33,804 nucleotides of DNA from Perkinsus marinus ATCC 50983 (lineage: Eukaryota; Perkinsozoa; Perkinsida; Perkinsidae): the NCBI RefSeq assembly GCF_000006405.1, contig NW_003200720.1, positions 135,102 to 168,905 of the forward strand, given 5' to 3'. Below are positions 20,585-29,805 of the stretch, in pieces. Below the pieces are notes generated by a model. The model worked only from the letters and a program-made list of their open reading frames with translations. It was not told where the DNA came from and made no database searches. The position numbers and the translations under genes were made by a program. Every line of letters begins with the position of its first letter. The stretch's first letter is position 1.

Positions 20585-22451
20585 CTACTGCTGGGCACAC
20601 TGAACTCTCTGAGCCCCCGGGAAGCCTTCGTTATCATCATCATCTTCATCATAAGCCTCTCTCGAGCCGCCGAACTGCTGAGCTCTCAAACTCTCCGCAG
20701 GGTCCATATCAACTAGCTGATGATGCTCATATTCCTTGTCCATTTTCGAGGTAATCTTAGGAGCATCTTTCGGGTGCGGCAAAATCTTCGCCAACTCCTT
20801 ACAGGCCTTTTCCTTCATCTCGTTCGGGAATACAATATCAAGAATGATAAAGAGATTTCCACACACGAATTGATTTTGCAAACTGGGCATTCCCTCGCCC
20901 TTGACGCACTTCAAAAGATGCCTTTCAGCAGTCATATCAACAGGCTTGATAACTTCGCCCTTCTTGGACTTAACGATCAGCTTTCGTCCATCCATATGTT
21001 CAATCACCGTCGTGTAACCAGTAAGGGCCTCCAACAAAGTGATGGACTTTCGCAGGTACAAGTCGTTACCTTTCCTTGTGAACCCATGTGCAGAAGCATC
21101 ATTCTGAGATGCCTTCTGCTTCAACACGACTATAAAGTCACCAGGCTCTTCCGAAGGGTCACTCTCATCAGCCATTCCTCTGAAGGGGATCTGTTGACCA
21201 TCTTTCATTCCCTTCTGAATATGTACTTCGATAATCTCTTTACTTTTCTTCGTCTTGAAACTCTGTCCCTGACCGTTACACTGCGGACAAGCCTGTCGAA
21301 CCCGTTGAATCATAGGGCCCATCCGGACGACTTTAATAACAACTCCTTCACCATCACAAGCATTGCATGTCTTCACCGGGACAGAGCGATCAATAACAAC
21401 ACGGTTTATTGCGAGCTTCCGAGTAGCTCCATTATAGAACTGCGATAGGGATACTTCCAGCACGTGGCTGATATCTTCGCCCTTCCGCTTTCCTCTACGA
21501 CTACGATTTCCACCGCCACCAAACATCATATCGAACATATCCATACCGCCACCACTTGGGCCTAAAATGAATCTTTCCAAATCAAAGATCTCTAGTGTTG
21601 GAGGAATTTATGTTCGTTCTTCTCAGCTGAGCTTAGGTGTTTACTCATTAATTATAAGATTTAGCATACGACTTCGGGTAGAAGCGTACAGCAACCAATA
21701 AGAAATTCCAAAATTTCCTCACAAATTTCCATACCATCACCAACACATGTAGTTGACGACTTACATATTTTCCCACACTACAGATACCTCCGATCAACCT
21801 ACCTTCCTGGTCAACACCGTCTTCGCCGAATCGATCATATCTCTGCCGTTTTTCCTCATCACTGAGCACCTCATAAGCTCTGGTCATCTCCTTGAACGCA
21901 TCAGCATCACCTCCTTTATCAGGATGATGCTTTATCGCTAGCTTGCGGAACCTGAAGATTTCACAATTATTTTTTTCCCGAAAAGAACCCTCCCCAGGGA
22001 TCGAACCCTCCACCTCTTTCCTTAACACCATCACCATAGCCAGTAACAAAAACTTACATTTATTATCAACTATAATGATGCATCAATGTCCAACTATTCT
22101 CTCATAACTGCATACAGACTATCAAGAAATTTCCGAGAAAATTTTTAGACTGAATTTTCACGAAAGTACTAATTTTCATCCAATTGAATTCAAACTCGAT
22201 TGAGGTCTTCTTTACTCGTAATATGATGCCAATTGCAGAATCAAATCACTACTCCTATCCTCATTTTTCGGGCGAGCGAGATTCACAATGAACATTTCCA
22301 ACCCAACAACTTACGCCTTCTTGATCTCAGCAGTAGTAGCGTCCTTTGAGACGCCCAAAACATCGTAATATTTTTGAGTATCAACATCAGCGCCTCCACG
22401 ACGAGAGCCCATCCCTGCAAAGTCTTCAAACGGATCCCCTCCGAAGAACAT
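20585..22451 (-). CDS. Type I (DNAJA) Hsp40/DnaJ co-chaperone with reduced zinc domain
   Basis: Exons 22451-22315, 21951-21803, 21591-20585: 430 aa. It stimulates Hsp70 ATPase and delivers clients in the cytosol. J domain at residues about 26-92 with HPD at 55-57 (KHHPDKGG); short Gly-rich segment ([18 protein letters not shown]); client-binding C-terminal domains ([32 protein letters not shown]). It ends CAQQ, a CaaX prenylation box as in DNAJA1/Ydj1-type proteins, so membrane tethering is likely. Of the four CxxCxGxG repeats normal for type I, only two are visible: CNACDGEG (172-179) and CPQCNGQG (197-204). These correspond to repeats 2 and 3 (zinc centre II); repeats 1 and 4 (centre I) are absent, with no frameshift or exon gap to explain it. 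Intron 1 (21952-22314) holds a tRNA-like relic and intron 2 (21592-21802) is nearly all MITE. The 3' end of HAD-A lies 137 bp upstream. Confidence 0.95.
21593..21780 (+). mobile_element. hAT-like MITE forming almost all of DnaJ intron 2
   Basis: 188 of 211 intron bases. In the gene's direction it starts TAGTGTGGGAAAATATG and ends CCAACACTAG, where the final TAG is the 3' splice site, so the element terminus supplies the acceptor. Flanking octamers in gene direction, GGTATCTG and GAGATCTT, agree at five of eight positions. It lies antisense to the gene by this family's convention. Confidence 0.88.
21984..22045 (-). other. tRNA-like relic in DnaJ intron 1
   Basis: Sense to the gene: A-box-like TGGCTATGGTGATGG, then AGAGGTGGAGGGTTCGATCC about 35 bp on, then CCTGGGGAGGG. 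This is the layout of a SINE head or decayed tRNA. Confidence 0.55.
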
Positions 22452-22588
22452 GGTTGGAAAGAAGAGTGGAGAAGAAAGAGTAACTACTTTTCGGACCTAT
22501 TTTGTATCTTTCCCACCGTAACCTAAGATTCTCTCATATACAGGAACTAGAAACTGATTTCTGTACAGTGTCAATGCAATGAACTGCA

Positions 22589-25104
22589 TTAAGCTTGCTT
22601 GGCAGTAAGAACTCTATCAACAAGATCTGCCACTCCGGGCACTTCAGCTGAATTCGAGTTCACTTCAAACGATGCCAACTCCTGAGAAATACCCATCGAA
22701 AAAGTTTGCCACTTCTAATCAAAACACCGGAGTGTCATCCGTGATGTGGAAAACACTACCGAAAAACACATTTCACCTTTAATCGGTTTGGGGAGAAAAT
22801 ATGCACATGGTCAACTACATGTGTAGGTGACATTTGCAAGAATTCTGAGGAAAATTCTCATTGCTTTCTGTACACTTCTACCCGAATTTGTATGTAAACT
22901 TCTAAAATCCCTGGACTCAGCTGAGGAAAGCAAACATATATTCCAACAATAAACGATTTATTCAACGGAAAAACGCCGCTGCCAGGGATCGAACCCACCT
23001 TGATTTGAGGAATCGCGTTTCCCATAGCGACCGAGATGTCCGCTTCTTGAAGCATTTGGTAGTCATTAAGAGCATCACCAACACACGCCACACATTTATC
23101 TGATAACAATCCACAAAAATGACAAACATGAATCGCTTCGCTCCGCCTACAGCCCAGTTTTTCTTTCAATGCATCGACCCCAAAGCCCTTATGAGCACCA
23201 GCGGGGATTATATCGGTGAGGAAGGGCAGGGACTGAGCTGACGTACATCCCCTCGACCTGTCCGGGGAAGAATCTTTCGCAGTGCGCCGACTTGGAACGA
23301 ATTCGCCCATGTACTTGGCAAAATTCTGAGCTTTTTCGAGCACAGCAGCCGAGAGTGGACCTTCGGTGGACATGATATGAATCTAACAAGATTAAGATAT
23401 GTCGTGATTTCGGATACTCGAAAAAATTCCACATGCAATTTCGTCATCAATATTGGAATCTATGTCTGGTTTCCTCAGCAAAGCTCAGGAGTTTCCTCAC
23501 AAAGTTCGTGTACGACTTCGGGTAGAAGTATGCGAAAACCTATAGAAACTCCCAAAATTTCCATATTGTCATCACCAACACATGCAACCCACTTTGCTAC
23601 CGCGTCTCACCATATGGACAGATATTTTATCCTCTTTGATTTTCCTCAGCATCCCTTCATACGATCCGCAGTCCTCCGGGTAAGGATCACCGTACCTGCA
23701 ATTCACCTCAAGAAGAAAGGCAACATATAAAACTCGTATGTTTTTTATTCGCAGATAAATCACAGTCATAGTCAAACTTCCACGACCAGTGGAAGTCAAT
23801 ATCACGCCAAGACACTATAGACTAGCCTTGTTGGAAATTCCAACCCGAAAAACTCCCTAGCTGACGCAAAAAAATCAGATTTTCCGAAAAAAAACAAAAA
23901 TACCCGCCTTGGATCGAATTTCCCTAGTTTGCTAGAATGCAAAAAAATCATATTGTCCTCATGTTAAAAATAATTAAAATTTACGAATTATGAATATGAC
24001 GGAATAATCACATTTTTCACATATTTGCATAGAAAAAACGCGCGCGTAGTAAGAACCTCACATATACTTACGTTGTAAAGAGCGATGCCACTACGGGCGA
24101 ATCGAAAGGGGCATAAACGTGGTCGCCGCTACAGCACATCACAACGACGTTCTTCTCGTCTTTGAATTTATCCACTACTGAAACTACCTGAACAAAAATG
24201 AAGTGAATTTACTTTACTTTTCCAACGACGATACGGAGTAACTTTTCACGTAAACAGCGTGATAATAGTAATATGAAACCAACAAGGAAATATGCACATG
24301 ATGAACTTCGAATTTTGCTGACAATATGAAAATTCTGGGAGGAATTTTTCGGGAAATTTCAGTTTTTATACACCCCTACCCCAATTCGAGCGTAAATTTT
24401 CATAAAATAGCTTCAAAAACTTCTGAGTTCTGAACAAGTATATATTCCAACACTGATGAAAACCCACAGAGTGACGACTATAACGACAGCCTCGGAAGAT
24501 CCTCTACATCAAATTTCAACAGTTGATTCGATCTAGGATGATTCGCACCTCAATTCTACCCTTAGGCGGTTTGCTGATGCCAACGATAGACTTCAAATTT
24601 TCCATACTAGATAACAGAATAATATATAAATAATATGATAGATGTAATATATAAATCAATATTACATCTTCATATGAATGAGTCTTCTCCGCCGCCACAG
24701 CGCCGGTGTGATCGTAAACGACGCAACCGTTCAGATAGATACCGGGTCGGGCGGACCTGCCAAAGGTCCCGAGTTCTATCCCCACACATGTCATTTTATT
24801 ACAAGTCAACTCCTCCTCGTGCAAAGCACTTCGCTGCTGACCAACGACACCTTCCCGTAGCGGGCACCACCGGACCTACACTTTGACGATATGACCAAGT
24901 TACGGTATTGTTATTATTACATCCATTATTATCAGCTTTATTAATCCTATTAAATGTAATATCCGGTATATTATGTGATGGTGATAATAACGTACCATCC
25001 ATATCGGCACATATCAAATCCACATCATTCAAATTCACCTCCTCTTCCTCTTCCTTTGGAAATGAACAAGTGGAGGCATTCAACGGTGATGACATATTTG
25101 GCAT
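22589..25104 (-). CDS. Cof-type (class IIB) HAD phosphatase, copy A
   Basis: Eight exons: 25104-24921, 24875-24803, 24756-24666, 24187-24072, 23695-23611, 23382-23151, 23099-22999, 22681-22589 (TAA); 975 bp, 324 aa. HAD motif I is DLICADMDGTLL (Asp34 nucleophile, Asp36 acid/base); motif II PVVPATGR (Thr68); the class IIB cap begins after LNGCVVYD; motif III Lys is in AGAHKG (about 248); motif IV is CVGDALNDYQ (Asp269, Asp273), followed by the family-typical DISVAMGNAIP. Such enzymes dephosphorylate sugar phosphates or nucleotides in the cytosol; the substrate cannot be read from sequence. Start ATG 25104 aligns with that of copy B (both MP...). Exons 2, 3, 5 and 7 have the same length as the matching exons of copy B, so the pair arose by duplication. 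MITEs lie in introns 3, 5 and 7; T-arm relics in introns 2 and 7. Confidence 0.9.
22784..22949 (-). mobile_element. hAT-like MITE in HAD-A intron 7
   Basis: From CGGTTTGGGGAGAAAATATG to CATATATTCCAACA. The element's orientation is opposite to the DnaJ copy. The matching intron of HAD-B is 46 bp and lacks it. Confidence 0.85.
22976..22998 (-). other. T-arm-like sequence starting at a 5' splice site
   Basis: HAD-A intron 7 begins GTGGGTTCGATCCCTGG: the donor GT is the first two bases of the T stem. Confidence 0.6.
23448..23595 (+). mobile_element. hAT-like MITE in HAD-A intron 5, one end worn
   Basis: Begins CAATATTGGAATCTATG and keeps the CTCAG, GGTAGAAGTATGC and CACCAACACATG blocks. The distal terminus is lost. 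Matching HAD-B intron is 45 bp without it. Confidence 0.75.
24281..24455 (-). mobile_element. hAT-like MITE in HAD-A intron 3
   Basis: Ends at CATATATTCCAACACTG-type terminus (24455). Flanks ATGAAACC (24273-24280) and ATGAAAACC (24456-24464) are an 8-bp target duplication with one added A. Matching HAD-B intron is 59 bp without it. Confidence 0.82.
24757..24802 (+). other. 46-bp intron with antisense T-arm-like core (HAD-A intron 2)
   Basis: On the plus strand AGGTCCCGAGTTCTATCCCC, tRNA variable loop plus T arm. In gene direction it shares AAATGACA, GTGTGGGGATAGAAC and GACCT with HAD-B intron 4, which lies at a different position in the gene, but not with HAD-B intron 2, its positional counterpart. 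Confidence 0.65.
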
Positions 25105-25639
25105 AACCAAGATTATGATGATGATAACTAAAACTCCATGAGGCTCCCCCAACACAGCCACTCAGTAGCAGTGGTAGTAGATAGAACAGCAGCAGCAGCA
25201 CTTGGATCACTTGCGCATTACACGATACTTGGGTTGCTGCATATGTCGCTCTCGTTTAGCCTCCCTTTTCTCCCTCTTTCGTTGCTGCTCCTCCGATTCT
25301 GTATCCTCCTGATATGTGAATAAAAATATACTTTTTCGTTGCGAAAAATTTTTCCACTTCCAGAAAATCGCCATCAATGATAAATATAGGAGAAAGTAGA
25401 AAATTACCAAAAATATAAGATATCAGTAAAAAATTTAATTTTTTTCCGGAAAAAAATCCAACTTTTACATATTATACCACTCCTTTTTCTAAATTCCCTC
25501 GACGCTGTATTATAATCAACTTAATCAACAACCCCGATCGGGACACCCACAAGAAAAGGCGACTACCGAGCAATTGCTATCATCTTCCCTACTACTACCG
25601 ATATTTTCCGGAAAAATTAAATTTTTTTCACAAATTTAC

Positions 25640-26639
25640 TCAATAATTTTCCTCCAAAAATTCAACAAAATTCATCTCCATTCGACGTAACCCTACCTCT
25701 TCTCCGCCACTTCGCGATAATAAATATTCCCTCACAAACATACCCCCTTTATAGAGTACATAAGCCGGTACTGTTAAATACAGATACCATCCATATGTCG
25801 TAAACGTCACCAAAAACTGACAAGAAATACAGTTCTTGCCCATCTTGCATTTCCTCAACGCATAATATACCAAGACTAGGGATCGAACCGGGGACCTCTC
25901 ACACAGCGGTCAAGGAATATATATTTGCTTTCCTCAGCTGAACTCGGGAGTTCCCTCACTAATTATAGAAATTTATACACGAAATCGGACAAAATTGTCA
26001 GAAACCAACGAAAATTCCCTGAAATTTCATATCGTCACCAACACATGTAGTTGACTAAGTGCATATTTTCCAGCACGCACTTACTTGAGTAGTGAGGTTG
26101 ATGATAAACAAGTCGTTGCTCGAATCAGCCGGTACTCCCAATTTCAGTGAACTAATGATGGAGTTATATGTGAAGTACGACACCACCGAGAAAAGGATAA
26201 ATCCCAAGACATTATAGGCATCTGAGGAGAGCGCCCGTCCACTACAATCCGTCAACCAGACGACCCCGGTTCAATCCGCACAAGTTGTCTACCAACAACC
26301 GCTACCCTGCAAATCGATCACCAGGGCGCGCGCTAATGACACCAACATACCGCCCTTACCAAATGCGCTCCATTGCGGTAAGACTTTGTAAGAAATGTAG
26401 ATCGAGTTGATGATAGCCACTGCGAAGAAGTAGTACTGAACAAGAAAAGGTATCTTATATACTCAAAGATTCAAAACAGGCCCAAAACCAACCCTCAGGA
26501 ACGTTGTGTCGGAGGGGACATGCAGCTACTCAGCTTTTGGAGAATTGCCGTCGCCGGGATTCGAACCCACGACCTTCCCCCCTACCTTCGTCAACTGCTC
26601 CGCTCTAGCCTTGTTCTTTTTCTCAGCTTGTCCAGCCAT
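25640..26639 (-). CDS. TMEM208/SND2-like ER membrane protein
   Basis: Exons 26639-26586, 26435-26360, 26221-26085, 25816-25640 (TGA): 444 bp, 147 aa. Starts MAGQAEKKNKARAEQLTK, then three or four hydrophobic segments: YYFFAVAIINSIYISYKVL; NVLGFILFSVVSYFTYNSII; and FTTYGWYLYLTVPAYVLYKGG. The last block (W-x-L-Y-L-x-V-P-x-Y-x-L-Y-K) and the small charged N-terminus are characteristic of TMEM208, the human counterpart of yeast Snd2, an ER component of SRP-independent protein targeting. Shorter than the human protein (173 aa), with the C-terminal basic tail replaced by an acidic one. Introns are 150, 138 and 268 bp; all three contain a T-arm-like relic and the third also a MITE. Confidence 0.85.
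25870..25905 (-). other. T-arm-like sequence in TMEM208 intron 3
   Basis: Sense to gene: GAGAGGTCCCCGGTTCGATC then CCTAG. Adjacent to the MITE at 25911. Confidence 0.55.
25911..26077 (+). mobile_element. hAT-like MITE in TMEM208 intron 3
   Basis: Both termini worn (CAAGGAATATATATTTG and CATATTTTCCAGCACG), interior typical (CTCAGCTGAAC, ACACATGTAGTTGAC). Confidence 0.8.
26261..26282 (+). other. Antisense T-arm-like sequence in TMEM208 intron 2
   Basis: Plus strand CGACCCCGGTTCAATCCGCA, B-box GGTTCAATCC; the gene is on the other strand. Confidence 0.5.
26548..26576 (-). other. T-arm-like sequence in TMEM208 intron 1
   Basis: Sense to gene, 10 bp from the donor: AAGGTCGTGGGTTCGAATCC then CGG. 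Variable loop AGGTC and loop TTCGAAT exactly as in the tRNA-Ser gene class. Confidence 0.6.
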
Positions 26640-26720
26640 TAAAAGACGCAAACAAAAACAACTAATTCAACGACTGAAACTTTCCAATCAATTTCGAATG
26701 ATCAAATTCGAGTTACTCCG

Positions 26721-27181
26721 CATATGTTCGCCTTCCTCACCTGAGCTCAGGAGTTTCCTATACAGTGTTGGAGTAGGAATATATGTAATCGCTTTCCTCA
26801 CCTGCTGAGCTCAGAAGAGTTTCCTATACAGTGTTGGAGTAGGAATATATGTAATCGCTTTCCTCAGCTGCTGAGCTCAGGAGTTTCCTATACAGTGTTG
26901 GAGTAGGAATATATGTAATCGCTTTCCTCAGCTGCTGAGCTCAGGAGTTTCCTATACAGTGTTGGAGTAGGAATATATGTAATCGCTTTCCTCACCTGAG
27001 CTCAGGAGTTTCCTATACAGTATTGGAGTAGGAATATATGTAATCGATTTCCTCAGCTGAGCTCAAAAGAGTTTCTCCACCAATTTTAGGAGTTTACATA
27101 CGAATTTGGGTAGAAGTGTACAAAAATCTGCGAGTAGAATTTCCTCGCTTTAGTTGACCATGTGCACTATCTCCCACACTG
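26721..27181 (+). mobile_element. Tandem or nested array of hAT-like MITE ends plus one longer copy
   Basis: Between TMEM208 and HAD-B. The first 50-60 bp of the element, CAGTGTTGGAGTAGGAATAT onward to GCTCAGGAGTTTCC, is repeated five times with periods of about 60-66 bp. The last unit continues as a full element to CCCACACTG at 27181. Units differ by a few bases and by CTG insertions. Confidence 0.92.
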
Positions 27182-27569
27182 CCCGAGACGGTAGAAAATT
27201 CCCTCACACAAAATTCCACTCGAAACCGAAATGATGACGAAAATTCAATCGCGAAAAAAAAACTCGATGAATGAAATTAACAGATTTTTGGTAATAATAA
27301 TATTCGTGACGGCAGCAGCAAAGTTTATGAACCCCATTTGAACATGTTACCATAAAAAGGCACATAGCAACTCCAAAGGGTAACCAAAATAACGATAACT
27401 GTGACCGATGAAGACCCCCAAACACAACCCCCCCCCATCTAGTAGTAGTAATAGATAGAAACCTTCTTATGAACAGCAGCAGCACATACACTACACTAAA
27501 TAGACATAAATTTTAACGATAAATTGAAGAGAAATTCCCCAAAGATATGCAAAGATTCTCCCGAGTTGT

Positions 27570-29694
27570 TCACCTCGACAACAATATACGATCGACTAAA
27601 TCCGCCACGCCTGGCAACTTCAAATTCGAATTGGTGTTAACTTCAAGACAAGCGGTTTCCTAAATGGACAAAAGTGGACCTACTTTGAATCTTTGGTAGA
27701 CCAACCTTGATTCCAGGCAAGGCGTTGCCCATCGCCACAGCAACATCCGCTTCCTCCAGCATTTCCAAATCATTCAACGCATCGCCGACACACACTACGC
27801 GTTGGTCTGATTATCAAACACCGTGTTGGATAGGGGGAAGAATATGCACATGGTCAACGACATCATAAAAATTTTAGAAGGAAATTATTGTTGGTCTCTC
27901 AACAGTTTTACCAGCTTTCGTATATTCTCTTTATTTATGAGGAAACTCCCAAGCTCAGCTGAGGAAAGCGCACATATATTCCAACACTGCAAACACCGCT
28001 GTCCCACGACCGACCCAGGTACGATCCCCGCAGCCTACACCTTAGTTTTTCCTTCATAATTTTCACTCCCAATCCTTTATTAACTCCAGCGGGGACCACA
28101 TCGCAAGACCGCCACAACGACTGAGCTGCTGAGCATCCCGAACGCCTGTTGATGGACAAGAATGTTGTGGGGCAAAACTTGACGTGTGCTGGTGATAACA
28201 TATGAAAATCTTGATGAAATTTTGCAATTTTTCTGTATATTTCTAGTCTAATTCGTATGTAAACTTGTATAACTAGTTGCCGAGCGAGCGGAGCATATAC
28301 CGCAACAACAGGCACTTTCGCGTTGTGCGTGCGTGCAGAATTATTCTGGCTTAACTACGAAGCGTAGGAGGCTACCAGATAGGTCAAACGACTCCTCTAT
28401 ATGCGGAGGTGTTGGGAAAAATCGGGAAACTCGATTATACGAACAACTCGAAGAGATATGCACGAAAAACTTTAATGATGGAGAAATGTCCTACCCGGAG
28501 ATCGAACCGGGCTGGACCTATGTAAAATTCATTGATTGAGTCCATGGACGCGGACTCAGTGAGCTCCGCCCCTTCGTCACGAAAGCTTAGTGAGGGAACT
28601 TCCAAGCTCAGCTGAGAAAAGCAAATAGATATTCCTCCAACACCACCCGAAAGAATATATTTTCCGATATTGCCAAAAATACACTAATTGTACCAACAAC
28701 TCTTCTGGAGGAATACCACACCTTCCCCTCGAAGGCAACTCGAATGCGGTGCTCCCAGATTCGTCACTTACTTCGCGAATTCTCTGATTTTACGTAGCAC
28801 ATTCTCCTTCATCCGACCTTCTAGGGACATGAAATGAATCTGACAAATCGGAATAATTTACCCAAACGATTATACCACTACTACAAGATGGATGGATATG
28901 GCTTCCTCGTGCACCTTAGCGAGCATATTCTCATAGGAACCGCAGTTCTCAGGGCAAGGGGTATGTAGTCTGCATCACAATCGAGAGGTCGTGGGTTCTA
29001 TCCCCACACCTGTCATTTTTCCTACGATTTATATATTTTTTCAATTTCCTTCGAGCCAGTGTTGGGCGCCAAAACTCGATCGCCGTTATACAGCAAAACC
29101 ACAACTCCCTCAACGCCTTCCACTACTTTGATTGCTTCAACGATCTGAAGCGCATATCTTAAGGTTGACCGCGTAAGATACAAAGTAGGCCCATTGACAG
29201 TACATCATCGTAATTATGAGTCTTCTCCGCTACCACCGCTCCTGTATGGTCGTAAGTGATAGCGCCATTCAAGTAAATACCCGGTCGGGAATAACTGAGA
29301 GAAAAACGCCTCCACCAGGAATCGAACCCACGGTCTGATTCTATTACAGGTCAACACCTCCACGTGTGAAGCACTGGGTTGCAGACGCCCGACTCCTTCC
29401 CGTAGCGGGCACCACCGGACCTACACAATGACGATATGATCAAATTATGGTATTGTTATTATTACATCCATTATTATCAGCTTTATTAATCCTATTAAAT
29501 GTAATATCCGGTATATTATGTGATGGTGATAATAACGTACCATCCATATCGGCACATATCAAATCCACATCATTTAAATTCACCTCCTCCTCCTCTCCCT
29601 TTGGAAATGAACAAGTAGAGGCATCCAACGCATGTCTACTAGGATCGAGACTGTCGGCAGTAGAAACCTCACTACACGTCAATGAACTTGGCAT
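27570..29694 (-). CDS. Cof-type (class IIB) HAD phosphatase, copy B
   Basis: Nine exons: 29694-29466, 29420-29348, 29294-29204, 29144-29026, 28969-28885, 28839-28772, 28145-28039, 27806-27706, 27659-27570 (TGA); 963 bp, 320 aa. Same fold and motifs as copy A: DLICADMDGTLL (Asp49, Asp51), PVVPATGR, PAGVNKG, CVGDALNDLEM, then VAVAMGNALP. Its N-terminus is about 15 residues longer. Exon 1 and the 45-bp intron after it are nearly identical in nucleotide sequence to copy A, much more so than later exons, which suggests gene conversion or selection there. It lacks a 20-residue segment of copy A (after FAK) and has a 626-bp intron at that point instead. T-arm relics lie in introns 2, 4, 6 and 7; MITEs in introns 6 (fragments) and 7. 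Both copies look functional; substrate unknown. Confidence 0.87.
27823..27989 (-). mobile_element. hAT-like MITE in HAD-B intron 27807-28038, with 8-bp target duplication
   Basis: CAAACACC is duplicated at 27815-27822 and 27990-27997. One terminus has lost its first two bases (GTGTTGG), the other is intact (CCAACACTG). The matching HAD-A intron (23100-23150) is 51 bp and empty. Confidence 0.88.
28006..28038 (+). other. Antisense T-arm-like sequence at a HAD-B 5' splice site
   Basis: Plus strand CCCAGGTACGATCCCCGC, one change from the B-box consensus. The intron donor is at 28038. Confidence 0.4.
28185..28312 (-). mobile_element. hAT-like MITE fragment in HAD-B intron 6
   Basis: Keeps the middle (CTAATTCGTATGTAAAC) and a worn terminus. 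A second fragment lies at 28588-28648. Confidence 0.65.
28492..28520 (-). other. T-arm-like sequence in HAD-B intron 6
   Basis: Sense: AGGTCCAGCCCGGTTCGATC then TCCGGG. CCCGG-TTCGATC-TCCGGG pairs well as a T arm. Confidence 0.5.
28588..28648 (-). mobile_element. hAT-like MITE end fragment
   Basis: CTCAGCTGAG block plus terminal ATATTCCTCCAACAC, in HAD-B intron 6. Confidence 0.65.
28970..29025 (+). other. 56-bp intron that is mostly a tRNA 3' half (antisense; HAD-B intron 4)
   Basis: Plus strand: anticodon-stem-like CACAATCGAG, variable loop AGGTC, T arm GTGGG-TTCTATC-CCCAC (five perfect pairs, 7-base loop), then CATTTTTCC, a possible pol III-style T run. Nothing else in the intron but the splice sites. 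Confidence 0.68.
29295..29347 (-). other. 53-bp intron with T-arm-like core (HAD-B intron 2)
   Basis: Sense: GACCGTGGGTTCGATTCCTG. Positional counterpart of HAD-A intron 2, which carries a T-arm relic in the opposite orientation, so the two relics are not inherited from one ancestral intron. Confidence 0.65.
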
Positions 29695-29696
29695 TA

Positions 29697-29805
29697 TGAT
29701 ACAGCAAATACTAATTCTACCCGAGTTTGTATGTAACCTCTTATAACTAGTGAGCAAAATTCCTGGGCTCGGCAGAGGAAAGCAAACATATATTCCTACT
29801 CCAAC
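29697..29805 (-). mobile_element. hAT-like MITE, one half, upstream of HAD-B
   Basis: From TTCTACCCGAGTTTGTATG to CATATATTCCTACTCC-AACACTG, abutting the HAD-B start codon region (ATG at 29694), so it may form part of its 5' UTR or promoter. Confidence 0.75.

Noticed and set aside
20720-21448. 242-codon plus-strand open frame
   Set aside because: Antisense of the DnaJ third exon.
25105-25161. N-terminal extension of HAD-A with a hydrophobic stretch
   Set aside because: It has no ATG, whereas ATG 25104 aligns with the start of copy B.
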